This document shows positions 44,348 through 52,992 of a DNA stretch of 64,000 nucleotides, in pieces (positions within the stretch are counted from its first letter, which is position 1; every line of letters starts with the position of its first letter). Both the position numbers and the translations under genes were made by a program. The stretch covers positions 1 through 64,000 of the forward strand of contig NZ_SMKZ01000002.1 in NCBI RefSeq assembly GCF_004349065.1, written 5' to 3'. The notes beneath the pieces are model-generated. The model searched no databases and was not told the origin of the DNA. It saw nothing but the letters and a program-made list of their open reading frames with translations. Source of the stretch: Jiangella asiatica (GTDB lineage: Bacteria > Actinomycetota > Actinomycetes > Jiangellales > Jiangellaceae).

Positions 44348-45502
44348 CTAGGCCTGGGCACCCAACGGACGCAATCGTGCTCGCGCCGGGTGCCTCCGAA
44401 CCAGCTCACGATCCAGCTCGATGCCCAGGCCGGGGCGGTCGGACAGGACGAGGCAGCCATCGCGGAACACCTCGGCATCGCCCACGAGCGCGCTTCGCCA
44501 CGGGACGCCTTCTACCGCGTACTCCAAAAGGTCGTCGTCGGGTGCGGCGCACATCGCGTGCAGGCTGGCGAGGACGGCGACCGGCCCATGCGGGCAGTGT
44601 GGGCTGCTCCGATGTCCAGCCGCCTGTACGGCGCGCGTGATGTCGTGCAACGGCTTGATGCCGCCGACGTACACCACATCCGGCATGGTCACGTCGATCT
44701 TCGCTTCGTCGAACAGGGCCAAGTGCTCCGGCGTTGTCGCCAAGGTCTCGCCGGCCGCCTTGAGCACACCAGGGGGTGTCTGGACACTCCGCCACCCATC
44801 GGCTTCGTCATCGCCCAGCAACGACTCGATCCACGCCGGCGCCGCGGTGGCCATAATGGGGTCGACCATCTCATGTGCAGAGGCCCCGAATCGGCCGTGG
44901 CAATCGACGAAGAGGTCGAAATCTGCGCCGAGCTCTCGGCGGACCTCGCTCAGCCGGGTGAGTCCCTCGTCGACCAGGCGATCGCCCTCTGGAGTGCCGA
45001 GCAGTTCTGCAGACACACCGTCGAACGGCGCGCACTTCACAGCCGTGAAACCGGCGTCGCGGGCTCCGCCTGCCGCGGCCGCGAAGGCAGCCGGGGACCG
45101 GTCGGCCAGCAGACTGCGGTTGACGTTCGCGTAGAGGCGGACCGACCGGCGTTGACGGCCACCCAGCAAATCGACGACCGGACGGCCGAGCAGCTTGCCG
45201 CGCAGGTCCCAGAGGGCCATCTCGATACCGCTCCGTGGGGTGATCTGAGTCAGCGGCATCCCTTGGGTGACGGTCAGCGGCTGGAACACCTGGTCGTCGA
45301 GAACGGAGAAACCGAGCAACCGGGGCGCCAACTCGGCGATGACGGCGCTGACCGTTGTTTCTCGGCCGTTCAGCGTTGCCTCGCCGACTCCGTACACGCC
45401 GGATGTGGACACCACTTCGACGAAGAACCAGTTGGAACCCTCGGTCGCGCCGACGATCACAGGCCGGATCTCGGCGATCTGGACGCCATTGAGGAAGGTC
45501 AC
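44348..45502 (-). CDS. Enolase-superfamily dehydratase (D-galactonate-dehydratase-like)
   Basis: A 384-residue enzyme. The capping domain includes FFVEVVSTSGVYGVGEATLN. The barrel has the metal Asp and catalytic His together in LFVDCHGRFGAS, Glu in WIESLLGDDEAD, and HRSSPHCPHGPVAVLASLHA near the C-terminus. The DxHGR and HCPxGP patterns recall D-galactonate dehydratase and relatives, which form 2-keto-3-deoxy sugar acids. ATG 45502 overlaps the upstream aldolase stop (ATGA). The product would be the natural substrate of the KDPG-type aldolase encoded just before it. Confidence 0.87.
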   Translation of the reverse strand: MTFLNGVQIAEIRPVIVGATEGSNWFFVEVVSTSGVYGVGEATLNGRETTVSAVIAELAPRLLGFSVLDDQVFQPLTVTQGMPLTQITPRSGIEMALWDLRGKLLGRPVVDLLGGRQRRSVRLYANVNRSLLADRSPAAFAAAAGGARDAGFTAVKCAPFDGVSAELLGTPEGDRLVDEGLTRLSEVRRELGADFDLFVDCHGRFGASAHEMVDPIMATAAPAWIESLLGDDEADGWRSVQTPPGVLKAAGETLATTPEHLALFDEAKIDVTMPDVVYVGGIKPLHDITRAVQAAGHRSSPHCPHGPVAVLASLHAMCAAPDDDLLEYAVEGVPWRSALVGDAEVFRDGCLVLSDRPGLGIELDRELVRRHPARARLRPLGAQA

Positions 45503-46161
45503 GACACGACCGGCGGGGGGACTGGCCGGGCTCCGGCGATCTGCTGACAGGTCTGTCGCACGCGACCTTCGATGACGTCCCAGCGTCCTTCGTTGATCAG
45601 CTTGTCGGACAAGGCCCAGGTTCCGATGCCCACCGCGGTCGCGCCTGCGGAGACGTACGCGCCGGCGTCCTCGGCTGTCACCCGGCCTGTGACGACCAGC
45701 TGCACATCGTCGAGCGCCGCAGTCAGATCGGCGACGTACTGCGGACCGGAAATACCGGCCGGGAACAACTTCACCAGGTCGGCTCCTGCCGCCACGGCCG
45801 CTTCGATCTCTGTCGCGGTGTAACAGCCCGGCATGGCCGCGGCCCCGGCGTCCTTCGTCGCGGCCACGACGGTGGGCACCGTTCCAGGCGACACGATGAG
45901 CCGGGCCCCGGCGGAAACGGCGTCACGCACCTGACCTGCCGTGCGGACGGTCCCTGCACCGAGCAGGATGTCCTCGCCGTATCGAGCGGCGGCCCGTTCC
46001 AGCCACGGCAGTGCTCCCGGTGTGTTGAGCGTCACCTCTAGAGCCAAAGCGCCGCCGCGTATTGCGGCGTCCGCGGCGTCGTCCAGACCGTCGGTTCCGC
46101 TGAGTCGGGCGATCACCACTACGCCAGGGTCGATGAGTGGAGCGAGGGACTGTCCGGGCAT
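45499..46161 (-). CDS. eda: 2-keto-3-deoxy-6-phosphogluconate/4-hydroxy-2-oxoglutarate aldolase family
   Basis: A 220-residue class I aldolase. ATG 46161 has GGGGAAGCG directly upstream; longer readings run into IS481 debris. The Schiff-base lysine is in GADLVKLFPAGI, the catalytic Glu in LALEVTLNTPGA, and the phosphate-loop region is LLGAGTVRTAGQVRDAVSAG with FIVSPGTV-type sequence LIVSPGTVPT. It cleaves a 2-keto-3-deoxy (phospho)sugar acid to pyruvate and an aldehyde. It is first in the sugar-acid operon and translationally coupled to the dehydratase. The upstream 46162-46200 contains ATTCTGCAGAAT, a perfect 12-bp palindrome that could be an operator. Confidence 0.9.
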   Translation of the reverse strand: MPGQSLAPLIDPGVVVIARLSGTDGLDDAADAAIRGGALALEVTLNTPGALPWLERAAARYGEDILLGAGTVRTAGQVRDAVSAGARLIVSPGTVPTVVAATKDAGAAAMPGCYTATEIEAAVAAGADLVKLFPAGISGPQYVADLTAALDDVQLVVTGRVTAEDAGAYVSAGATAVGIGTWALSDKLINEGRWDVIEGRVRQTCQQIAGARPVPPPVVS

Positions 46162-46194
46162 CGCTTCCCCATTCTGCAGAATGTATTCCGTAAT

Positions 46195-46692
46195 TATGGC
46201 ACAGGCCAGGCACCAGCTTGGTCCTGCTGCCGCGTCCGCCGGCGAACCGGACGGAAACCATGCCGTTATCGGTGAGCGTGGAGGCCGGGTGGCTGTGCTG
46301 GGCTGCGGCATCGTCGAAGCTGGCCAGCACGATCGGTGCGGTGATCCGGTGGTGAGCTGAGATGTGCAAGGCCGTTCTGCTTGCGCAGCCTGAGCACAAG
46401 GTCGATGGTCTCGGTGCTGTCGCGGATGGGCTGGCCTTCGGGACCCGCGAGCGTGGCTGGAACGCCGCCTCGCCCTCGGCCCGGTAGCGGGCCACGAGCT
46501 TGGAGACCCAGCCCTTGGAGACCTCGTAAGTGCGGGCCACCTCGGCCCGGCTACGACCCTCGACGACTGCAGTGATGACGACTCTGGCCTTCGACACGAC
46601 CGAGGCTGTCCCGGCCCTGAGGTCTTCAGTGACCCGACACGCCGGTTTCCGATGTCGTAAGACATGGGTTCCCCATGTGCTGGGCCAGGACA
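46195..46692 (-). pseudogene. Truncated IS481-family element and transposase remnant
   Basis: The third IS481 copy in the window, same orientation as those at 1-2 kb. The outer end at about 46692 reads TGTCCTGGCCCAGCACATGG on the minus strand. From GTG 46597 the N-terminus reads VSKARVVITAVVEGRSRAEV, then ARTYEVSKGWVSKLVARYRA. After PRSRVPKA the frame breaks, and only a central block (HPASTLTDNGMVSVRFAGG) is recovered before the copy ends near 46200. Large deletions and the missing C-terminal half make it dead. Confidence 0.82.
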
Positions 46693-46907
46693 CTGCCCCC
46701 GTTTACCACGTAGGCCGGATCAGGCGTCGGTGGCCTGGGCTTTTGCATGTCAGGGCCGGGCCGGCGGTCGGGTGGTGGCCCGGGGTCCTTGCGCTCACCC
46801 GGGTCTGTGCCTGTTGGGCTGTGAGGGCTGTCTGTGGTGTGGAACCGGGTTAGCGTGAGATCGTTTCGGCGCCAGCGCCCGGCGGCCACGGGCCGCTTGA
46901 TCATCAC

Positions 46908-46990
46908 GATCTCTGACATCACCAGGTGTTCGTGTGCGTCCGGAGGCTTGCATGCGTGGTGTAGCGCACAGAGTCCTGGTGTCAGAGATC
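46908..46990. repeat. Imperfect palindromic intergenic repeat, copy A
   Basis: An 83-bp element with outer arms GATCTCTGACATCACCAGG (46908-46926) and CCTGGTGTCAGAGATC (46975-46990), further pairing inward (GTGTGCG with CGCAC), and a central CTTGCATGCGTGGTG. A diverged copy with the same order of blocks is at 58785-58870. It lies between the IS481 relic and the 3' end of an AraC gene. Confidence 0.7.
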
Positions 46991-47026
46991 GAGGTCGTGC
47001 TACCGGCGACGCTCCCGGCCAGCTGG

Positions 47027-48022
47027 TCAGAGCGTCCTGCCGCGTGCGGTTCCAGCGAGCCTCAACTGGCCGGGACCGTCGTCGGCGCCGGCCTCCTGGC
47101 CGCGGTGCTGCCGAGGCGTGATGCCCCGGACCCGTTTGAAGGCGACGCTGAGTGCGAAGGCGTTGGCGTACCCGACTCGCCGGGCGATGGCGTCGATCGT
47201 GGTGTCGGTCCCGCGCAGCAGGTCGGCGGCGAGGGTGATCCGCCAGCCGGTGAGGTAGGTCATGGGCGGCTCGCCCACGAGGTCGGTGAACCGGCGGGCG
47301 AACGCCGCGCGGGAGGCGCCGGTCGCGGCGGCGAGCCGGGCCACCGTCCATGGCCGGGCGGGATCGTCGTGGATCAATTCGAGCGCCGGGCCCACCAGGG
47401 GGTCGCTGTGTGCGCGGTACCAGCCCGGCGCCGCGGCGTCGGGCCGGGCGAACCATGCGCGCAGGGTGGCGATCAGCGTGAGGTCGAGCAGCCGGTCCAG
47501 GACCGCCCGCTGGCCCGGCTCGTCCGCGGCGACCTCCTGCTCCAGCATGGTGAGGATGGGTATCCGGGCGTCGGCGCGGGGAACGTGCACGAGTGGCGGC
47601 AGGGCGCTGAGCAGGCGCGCGCCGACGTCACCGGTGACCTGGTAGGTGCCGCTGGCGACGACGGCGGAACCGTCCGCGCCGTGGCCGTAGGTGTTGGGGC
47701 CCAGGTTCAGCTCGCCGGTGACGTCCCGGCCGTCGGCGTCGGTCAGGCGGTTGCCGGCATGAAGCGTGAGGGACGGCTCGGTCTCCGGGTGGTCGCTGAC
47801 GGTGTAGGGGTGCGGTCCCTTGATCACGACGACGTCGCCGGTGCGCATCAGCAGCGGCTCGGCGTCGTCGGGCACGATCCAGGCGTGCCCGTGTACGGCC
47901 GCGGCCAGGGCGAGCGGCGCACGGTCGGCGATGCGCAGCGCCCAGGGCGGCTCCAGCACGGCCCGGCAGAAGGCGGCGCTGCGTGCCCGGACACCGTCGA
48001 GCAGGTTGGCGAGCGCGTCCAT
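47027..48022 (-). CDS. AraC-family regulator with cupin ligand domain
   Basis: A 331-residue regulator from ATG 48022; longer readings extend into the divergent promoter. The N-terminal cupin-like domain (about 1-190) is of the AraC-binding type (PLALAAAVHGHAWIV, GDVVVIKGPHPYTVSDHP). The C-terminal pair of HTHs is PWTVARLAAATGASRAAFAR and TIDAIARRVGYANAFALSVA with FKRVRGITPRQHR. It is divergent from the NmrA-like gene at 48140, which it probably controls. Such pairs are common in actinomycetes, with the regulator sensing a redox or electrophile signal; the signal here is unknown. Confidence 0.9.
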   Translation of the reverse strand: MDALANLLDGVRARSAAFCRAVLEPPWALRIADRAPLALAAAVHGHAWIVPDDAEPLLMRTGDVVVIKGPHPYTVSDHPETEPSLTLHAGNRLTDADGRDVTGELNLGPNTYGHGADGSAVVASGTYQVTGDVGARLLSALPPLVHVPRADARIPILTMLEQEVAADEPGQRAVLDRLLDLTLIATLRAWFARPDAAAPGWYRAHSDPLVGPALELIHDDPARPWTVARLAAATGASRAAFARRFTDLVGEPPMTYLTGWRITLAADLLRGTDTTIDAIARRVGYANAFALSVAFKRVRGITPRQHRGQEAGADDGPGQLRLAGTARGRTL

Positions 48023-48041
48023 GATCAGCAGTTTAGACGCT

Positions 48042-48069
48042 TTGACATGGAATCGAGTCGAACGAATAT
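48042..48069 (+). promoter_or_regulatory. Promoter of the NmrA-like gene in the divergent region
   Basis: A consensus -35 TTGACA (48042-48047) and -10 GAATAT (48064-48069), 16 bp apart. Repeated TCGAGTCG/TCGTCTCGAT motifs overlap and follow it (48053-48096) and may bind the divergent AraC regulator. Confidence 0.55.
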
Positions 48070-48139
48070 GGATCGTCTCGATCCGCGACGGCTTCACTGG
48101 GACTAACTCGATCCATCCAGCCGAGGAAGGAACCCGCTG

Positions 48140-49024
48140 ATGTATGCGATCATCGGAGCCACCGGCCACGTCGGTGGCGCTACTGCTCGTGAACTGCTCG
48201 CCGCCGGTGCGCCGGTCCGGGTCGTGGTCCGCGACGAAGTCAACGGCCAGGACTGGAAAACGCGCGGCGCCGAGGTCGCCGTCGCCGACCTCGCCGACCA
48301 GGAGGCGCTGAGCGCCGCCTTCGCCGGCTGCCGCGGTGTCTTCGCCATGCTGCCGACCAGCCCAACCACGACGGACGCCGAGCAACGCCGGCTCGCCGAC
48401 ACCCTGGCCGCCGCGGTGGCCGACCGGGTCGCCGCCGCGGCCGCCGCCGGTGAGCCGGTCACCCACGTCGTCATGCTGTCGTCGGTCGGCGCCGACCTGG
48501 CCGACGGCACCGGACCGGTCCGCTGGCTGCACCACCTGGAGGACAGGCTGCGCGCCACGGGCACGGTGCTGACGGCAATCCGCTCATCGCACTTCCAGGA
48601 GAAGGTCGAGGACGTGCTGGGCGCGGCCATCGACGCCGGGATCTACCCGGTGTTCGGCGACGTCGCCGACATGCCGACGCCGCTGATCGCCACCCGCGAC
48701 GTCGGGGCCGTCGCCGCCCAGAGCCTCCTCGCGCCGCCATCGGCCAGCGAGGTCGTGGACCTCGACGGCCCTCACTACACCGAACGGCAGGTCGCGGAGA
48801 AGCTCGGCGCGTTGCTCGGTACCGAGCTGCGGGTCGTGACCATCCCACGCCTGGGGTGGATCTCCGCGCTCACCGACGCCGGCCTGCCGGCTCCACTGGC
48901 AGCCGAGATCGCGGAGCTCCACCTGGCCGGCGAGCGCGGGCTTCTCCGACCGCGGGGCGACCGGACCCGGCGCTGCACGACCGAGATCGACCAGACCCTG
49001 CGCGACCTCGTGCCGAGCCAATGA
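48140..49024 (+). CDS. NmrA-like NAD(P)-binding protein
   Basis: A 294-residue atypical short-chain-dehydrogenase-fold protein. The nucleotide-binding motif is YAIIGATGHVGGATARELLA at the very N-terminus, followed by VVVRDEVNGQDWKTRGAEV. It lacks the usual Tyr-x3-Lys catalytic pair. HFQEKVEDVLGAA and DMPTPLIATRDVGAVAAQSL match NmrA/quinone-reductase-2-like sensors. It may act as a redox sensor or NAD(P)H:quinone-type reductase. ATG 48140 follows AGGAAGGAACCCGCTG. It is divergent from an AraC gene and probably regulated by it. Confidence 0.87.
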   Translation: MYAIIGATGHVGGATARELLAAGAPVRVVVRDEVNGQDWKTRGAEVAVADLADQEALSAAFAGCRGVFAMLPTSPTTTDAEQRRLADTLAAAVADRVAAAAAAGEPVTHVVMLSSVGADLADGTGPVRWLHHLEDRLRATGTVLTAIRSSHFQEKVEDVLGAAIDAGIYPVFGDVADMPTPLIATRDVGAVAAQSLLAPPSASEVVDLDGPHYTERQVAEKLGALLGTELRVVTIPRLGWISALTDAGLPAPLAAEIAELHLAGERGLLRPRGDRTRRCTTEIDQTLRDLVPSQ

Positions 49025-49045
49025 CGGCGAGGACCGCGGCGCCGG

Positions 49046-50869
49046 CTAGGGTGCGGTGACGCTGACGAAGCCGGATCCGGGTTGGTAGTCGGGCGACTGG
49101 TGGCGGAAGTAGGTGTTGTAGACGTCGCAGTACGCGCCGCCGGCGCTGAGCAGGGACTCGTGCGTGCCCTCCTCGACGATGGCGCCCTCGCGCATGACGA
49201 TGATGCGGTCGGCGTGCTCGATGGTGGACAGGCGGTGCGCGATGACGATGGACGTGCGGCCGGCCAGCGCGACGTCGAGGCCCTCGGAGATCTGCGCCTC
49301 GGTCAGCGGGTCGACGCTCGCCGTCGCCTCGTCGAGGATGACGATGGACGGGTCCTGGAGGAGCAGCCGGGCCAGCGCCACCAACTGACGCTGACCCATC
49401 GACAGCGCCGAACCGTGCTCGCCGACCTCGGTGTCCAAGCCGTCGGGCAGGGCCGCGATCCAGTCGCCGTCCGCCACCTGGCCGGCCGCCGCCCGGACTT
49501 CGTCGTCGGTGGCGTCCGGACGCGGGTAACGGATGTTGTCGGCCACGGTGCCGGAGAACAGGAACGGCGACTGCGGCACGACGCCGAGCTGGCGCCGGTA
49601 GCTGGTGAGGTCGACGGTGCGCAGGTCGATGCCGTCGATGAGGATGCTGCCGCCGCCGAACTCGTAGAAGCGCACCAGCAGCCGGCCGATGGTGGACTTG
49701 CCGGCGCCGGTGTGTCCGACCAGCGCGATCGTTTCGCCGGCCTCGATGGTGAGGTCGAAGTGGTCGAGCACCGGCCGGTCGGGCGTGTAGCCGAACGTGA
49801 GGTCGCGAAACTCGATCCGGCCGGCCAGCCGGCCCACCGGGCGCGGGTCGCGCTGTACTACCAGCGGCTCGGCGTCGATGAGCGCGAACACCCGCTCCGA
49901 CGCCGACAGGCCCTGCTGGAACTGCGACCAGAACGAGGCGATCGAGGTGAGCGGCAGCCAGAACAGCAACACACTCTGCAGGAACAGGTACCAGTCGCCG
50001 GCGGAGATGGTGCCGTCGAGCACCCGGCCGCCGCCGACGTGCACCAGCATGACGGTGGCGAAGCCGGCCACCGCGAACAGGGCCGGAAAGATGGCGGCGA
50101 ACACGAACCCCTGCTTGAGGGTGACTCGGTAGTTCTGCCCGTTGATGGGCCGGAACTCGTCGTAGACCGTGTGCTCCTGGCGGAAGTTCTTCGCCACGGA
50201 GATGCCGCTCATGGTCTCCTGCAGCGTGGCGTTGACGCGGGCCAGGGACCGCTGCTGGTGGCGGGTGGTGTCGCGGGCGATGCGGCGGAAGCCCAGCGCC
50301 ATGGCGACGATGATGGGCACCACCGCCATGACCATCAGCGCGAGGCCGACGTTGCGGGCGAACAACAGCGCGGTGATGAGCCCGACCATCAAGACCTGGC
50401 TGATCACGTTCAGGGTCAGCGTCACCACGGTGGCGAAGTCCTCGGTGTCCGACGTCACCCGGCTGACGACCTTGCCGGACGGGTTCTCGTCGTAGAAGGA
50501 CATGTCGCGTTCCAGGACGGCGGCGAAGGCGTCCTCGCGCAGGTCGAGGACCACGTCGCCGACGACCTTCGCGGTGTACCAGCGCTGGATGAAGTTGAAC
50601 ACCCAGCTCAAGACACCGGCGACGAGGACGGCCGCCACCAGCGCCACCACCAGGCCGGTGGAGCGGTCGTCCACGACGCGGTCCAGTCCGGCGCTGATGA
50701 CCACCGGGAGTGCCGCCTGCATCAGCGAGTGCGCCACGATGCCGAACGCGACCAGCCCCATGGTGGCCCGCTTGGGCCGGAAGTACCGGACGATGCGGCG
50801 CAGGAGCTCGCGGTCGTCGTAGGTGCGGTCGTACTGTTCGGCGTCGAGGCCGTCCATGATGAAGGCCAT
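49046..50869 (-). CDS. ABC exporter half-transporter (membrane domain fused to ATPase), second subunit
   Basis: A 607-residue exporter subunit. ATG 50869 overlaps the upstream gene's stop (TGATG). The N-terminal membrane domain has six helices (about 35-330). The ATPase has Walker A GHTGAGKSTIGR, Q-loop GVVPQSPFLFSGT, signature ALSMGQRQLVALARLL, Walker B VILDEATASVD and H-loop IVIAHRLSTIEHAD. All catalytic residues are present. The signature reads LSMGQ rather than LSGGQ, a mild deviation. With its upstream partner it should form a heterodimeric exporter (Rv1272c/Rv1273c-like pair) for a lipid or drug-like substrate. Confidence 0.92.
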   Translation of the reverse strand: MAFIMDGLDAEQYDRTYDDRELLRRIVRYFRPKRATMGLVAFGIVAHSLMQAALPVVISAGLDRVVDDRSTGLVVALVAAVLVAGVLSWVFNFIQRWYTAKVVGDVVLDLREDAFAAVLERDMSFYDENPSGKVVSRVTSDTEDFATVVTLTLNVISQVLMVGLITALLFARNVGLALMVMAVVPIIVAMALGFRRIARDTTRHQQRSLARVNATLQETMSGISVAKNFRQEHTVYDEFRPINGQNYRVTLKQGFVFAAIFPALFAVAGFATVMLVHVGGGRVLDGTISAGDWYLFLQSVLLFWLPLTSIASFWSQFQQGLSASERVFALIDAEPLVVQRDPRPVGRLAGRIEFRDLTFGYTPDRPVLDHFDLTIEAGETIALVGHTGAGKSTIGRLLVRFYEFGGGSILIDGIDLRTVDLTSYRRQLGVVPQSPFLFSGTVADNIRYPRPDATDDEVRAAAGQVADGDWIAALPDGLDTEVGEHGSALSMGQRQLVALARLLLQDPSIVILDEATASVDPLTEAQISEGLDVALAGRTSIVIAHRLSTIEHADRIIVMREGAIVEEGTHESLLSAGGAYCDVYNTYFRHQSPDYQPGSGFVSVTAP

Positions 50870-52674
50870 CAGCCGGTCACCTCCACGTCGTCGTGCGAGT
50901 CGACGCGCGGCCGGTGTGGCGCGAAGATGCGGCGGTACAGCGCGCTGCGGGCGAGCAGCTCGTCGTGGCTGCCCTCGTCGACTAGCCGGCCGCCGCGCAG
51001 GAGCAGCACTTTGTCCGCCCACCGGATCTGCGACAGCCGATGGGTGATGAGCAGGGTGGTGCGGCCCTCGAGGACCCGCTGGATGGCCCGCTGGATCTGG
51101 TCCTCGGTGGCGCTGTCGATGGCGCTGGTGGAGTCGTCGAGGACGAGGATGGCCGGGTCGGTGAGCAGCGCCCGGGCGATGGCCAGCCGCTGCCGCTGGC
51201 CGCCGGACAGGGTGACGCCGCGCTCACCGATGACGGTGTCGTAGCCGTCGTCGAGCGCGGTGATGAACTCGTGGGCCTTGGCGTCCTTCGCGGCCTGCAC
51301 GATGTCGTCGCGGTGGACCTGCTGGCCCCGGCTGAAGCCGATGTTCTCGGCCACCGGCCGGGAGAACAGCACGATGTCCTGCTCGATGGTGGAGATCTGC
51401 GAGCGCAGGGAGTCCAGCTTCCAATCGCGCACGTCGGTGCCGTCGACGAGGACGCGGCCCACGGTGACGTCGTAGATGCGATTGACCAGTTTCGTCAGCG
51501 TGGTCTTGCCCGCGCCGGTCTCGCCGACGACGGCGACCGTCTGGCCCGGCTCGATCTCGAAGGACAGATCGCGCAGCACCGCCTGTCCGCCGTAGGAGAA
51601 CGTGACGTTCTCGAAGCGGATGGCGCCGCGCATCTCCGCGGCGTGGCCGCGCTCGTTGTGGTCGAGCTCGGTCTCCTCGCGCATCAGCGTCAGCAGCCGG
51701 TTGGCGCTGGCGATGCCGTTCTGCACCAGCGAGAACGAGAAGATCGAGATGAACGCCGGGAAGCCCAGCAGTCCCATGAGACCGATGTAGGTGATCAGCT
51801 GGCCGAGCGTGAGCTCACCGGCGTCGAGCAGCCACAGTCCGTGCAGCAGCCCTCCGGCGGTCGTGATCGAGAGGAGCAGCGTCGGCAGGTAGCGCGCCTG
51901 GATCAGCCCTTGCTCGACGAAGGAGTTCCGGTAGCGGCTGGCGTTGCCCTCGAAACGGTCCTCCTCCTGCTCCTCCTGGCCGGTGGCTTTGACCACCTCG
52001 ATGCCGCGGATGGTCTCGTTGAGCCCGGCGTTGAGGTTGCCGTAGTCCTCGCGCAGCCGGGCGGACACCGGCGACAGCCGGCGTGTGAACCACCGGACGG
52101 ACACGACGAACGCGACCGCGAACACCAGGGGCGCGACGAGCAGCCGGGGGTCGAGGAACGCGATGAACACGATGGGCACGATGCCCTGGGTGAGGGAGTC
52201 GACCAGGAGGTCGATGCCAGGGCTGAACATGGTGCCCAACTGCCGCACGTCGTTGGCGCCGCGGGCCATGAGGTCACCGACCCGCTGTCGGTTGTGGAAC
52301 GTCTGGCTCTTGCCGAGCAGGCTGACGTACAGCTCGTCGCGGGCGTCGCGCTCCATCCGCTTGGCCAGTACCTCGGTGCACAGCCTGGCCACGAAGTCGA
52401 GCACGGTCCGCGCGACCACGATGACCAGCAGGGCGACGACGACGGCGGTCAGGGCGGCGTCGCGGTCGGACCGGTCGCTGAGGACGATGTCGAACGCCTC
52501 ACCGACCTGGCCCGGGATGGCGGAGTTGAGCACCACCATGACGACCGAGCCGATCAGGAAGCCGGCGAGGTGCCATGGATTGCGTCGTTGGTGGGAAAGG
52601 ATCCAGCGCACCGGACCGCGGCGGTCGAACGCCCTGCGGCCGGCGACGGTGAACTCGGTCCGCGCGGTCGTCAC
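50869..52674 (-). CDS. ABC exporter half-transporter, first subunit
   Basis: A 601-residue partner. GTG 52674 was chosen: a -10 box lies 7 bases upstream, so the message is probably leaderless; a further upstream in-frame start (52722) lies inside that promoter. Six membrane helices (about 40-330) include GFLIGSVVMVVLNSAIPGQV. The ATPase has Walker A GETGAGKTTLTK, Q-loop STIEQDIVLFSRP, signature TLSGGQRQRLAIARAL, Walker B ILVLDDSTSAID (Asp where the catalytic Glu usually sits) and LLITHRLSQIRWAD. The Glu-to-Asp change fits a heterodimer with one degenerate ATP site. Confidence 0.92.
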   Translation of the reverse strand: MTTARTEFTVAGRRAFDRRGPVRWILSHQRRNPWHLAGFLIGSVVMVVLNSAIPGQVGEAFDIVLSDRSDRDAALTAVVVALLVIVVARTVLDFVARLCTEVLAKRMERDARDELYVSLLGKSQTFHNRQRVGDLMARGANDVRQLGTMFSPGIDLLVDSLTQGIVPIVFIAFLDPRLLVAPLVFAVAFVVSVRWFTRRLSPVSARLREDYGNLNAGLNETIRGIEVVKATGQEEQEEDRFEGNASRYRNSFVEQGLIQARYLPTLLLSITTAGGLLHGLWLLDAGELTLGQLITYIGLMGLLGFPAFISIFSFSLVQNGIASANRLLTLMREETELDHNERGHAAEMRGAIRFENVTFSYGGQAVLRDLSFEIEPGQTVAVVGETGAGKTTLTKLVNRIYDVTVGRVLVDGTDVRDWKLDSLRSQISTIEQDIVLFSRPVAENIGFSRGQQVHRDDIVQAAKDAKAHEFITALDDGYDTVIGERGVTLSGGQRQRLAIARALLTDPAILVLDDSTSAIDSATEDQIQRAIQRVLEGRTTLLITHRLSQIRWADKVLLLRGGRLVDEGSHDELLARSALYRRIFAPHRPRVDSHDDVEVTG

Positions 52675-52681
52675 CGTTGGA

Positions 52682-52710
52682 GTTCTAGCACGTGGCACTG
52701 ACAGGTCACA
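52682..52710 (-). promoter_or_regulatory. Promoter of the ABC exporter operon, probably leaderless
   Basis: On the minus strand: TGTGAC (-35, 52705-52710), 17 bases, TAGAAC (-10, 52682-52687). The expected start site coincides with GTG 52674 or the base before it, and no ribosome site is visible. Confidence 0.5.
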
Positions 52711-52992
52711 TCTGCATTTCACCGGCGGCAGCCGCTGCCGGTGCCAGGGGGTCTGGGCAGCGGTGAGCGCGGCGCGGGTCTGCGCTGGGGGAAGTGAGGA
52801 TGCTCATCGGCGAGCCTGCCGGCCGGCGGAGTGCGGGCCCGGCGTTCGCGCGGATCGGCCGGTGATCAGGCGGCCGGCCGGTGAAGGGGTGGTCGGTGGC
52901 CGTGGGGGCGGGGTCTGAACCCGGCAGCGACGGTGTTCGTGTCGACCGCGAGCTGTGGGCAAGGGGCGGTCGGGACGGAGCTGTGCGCCGGC

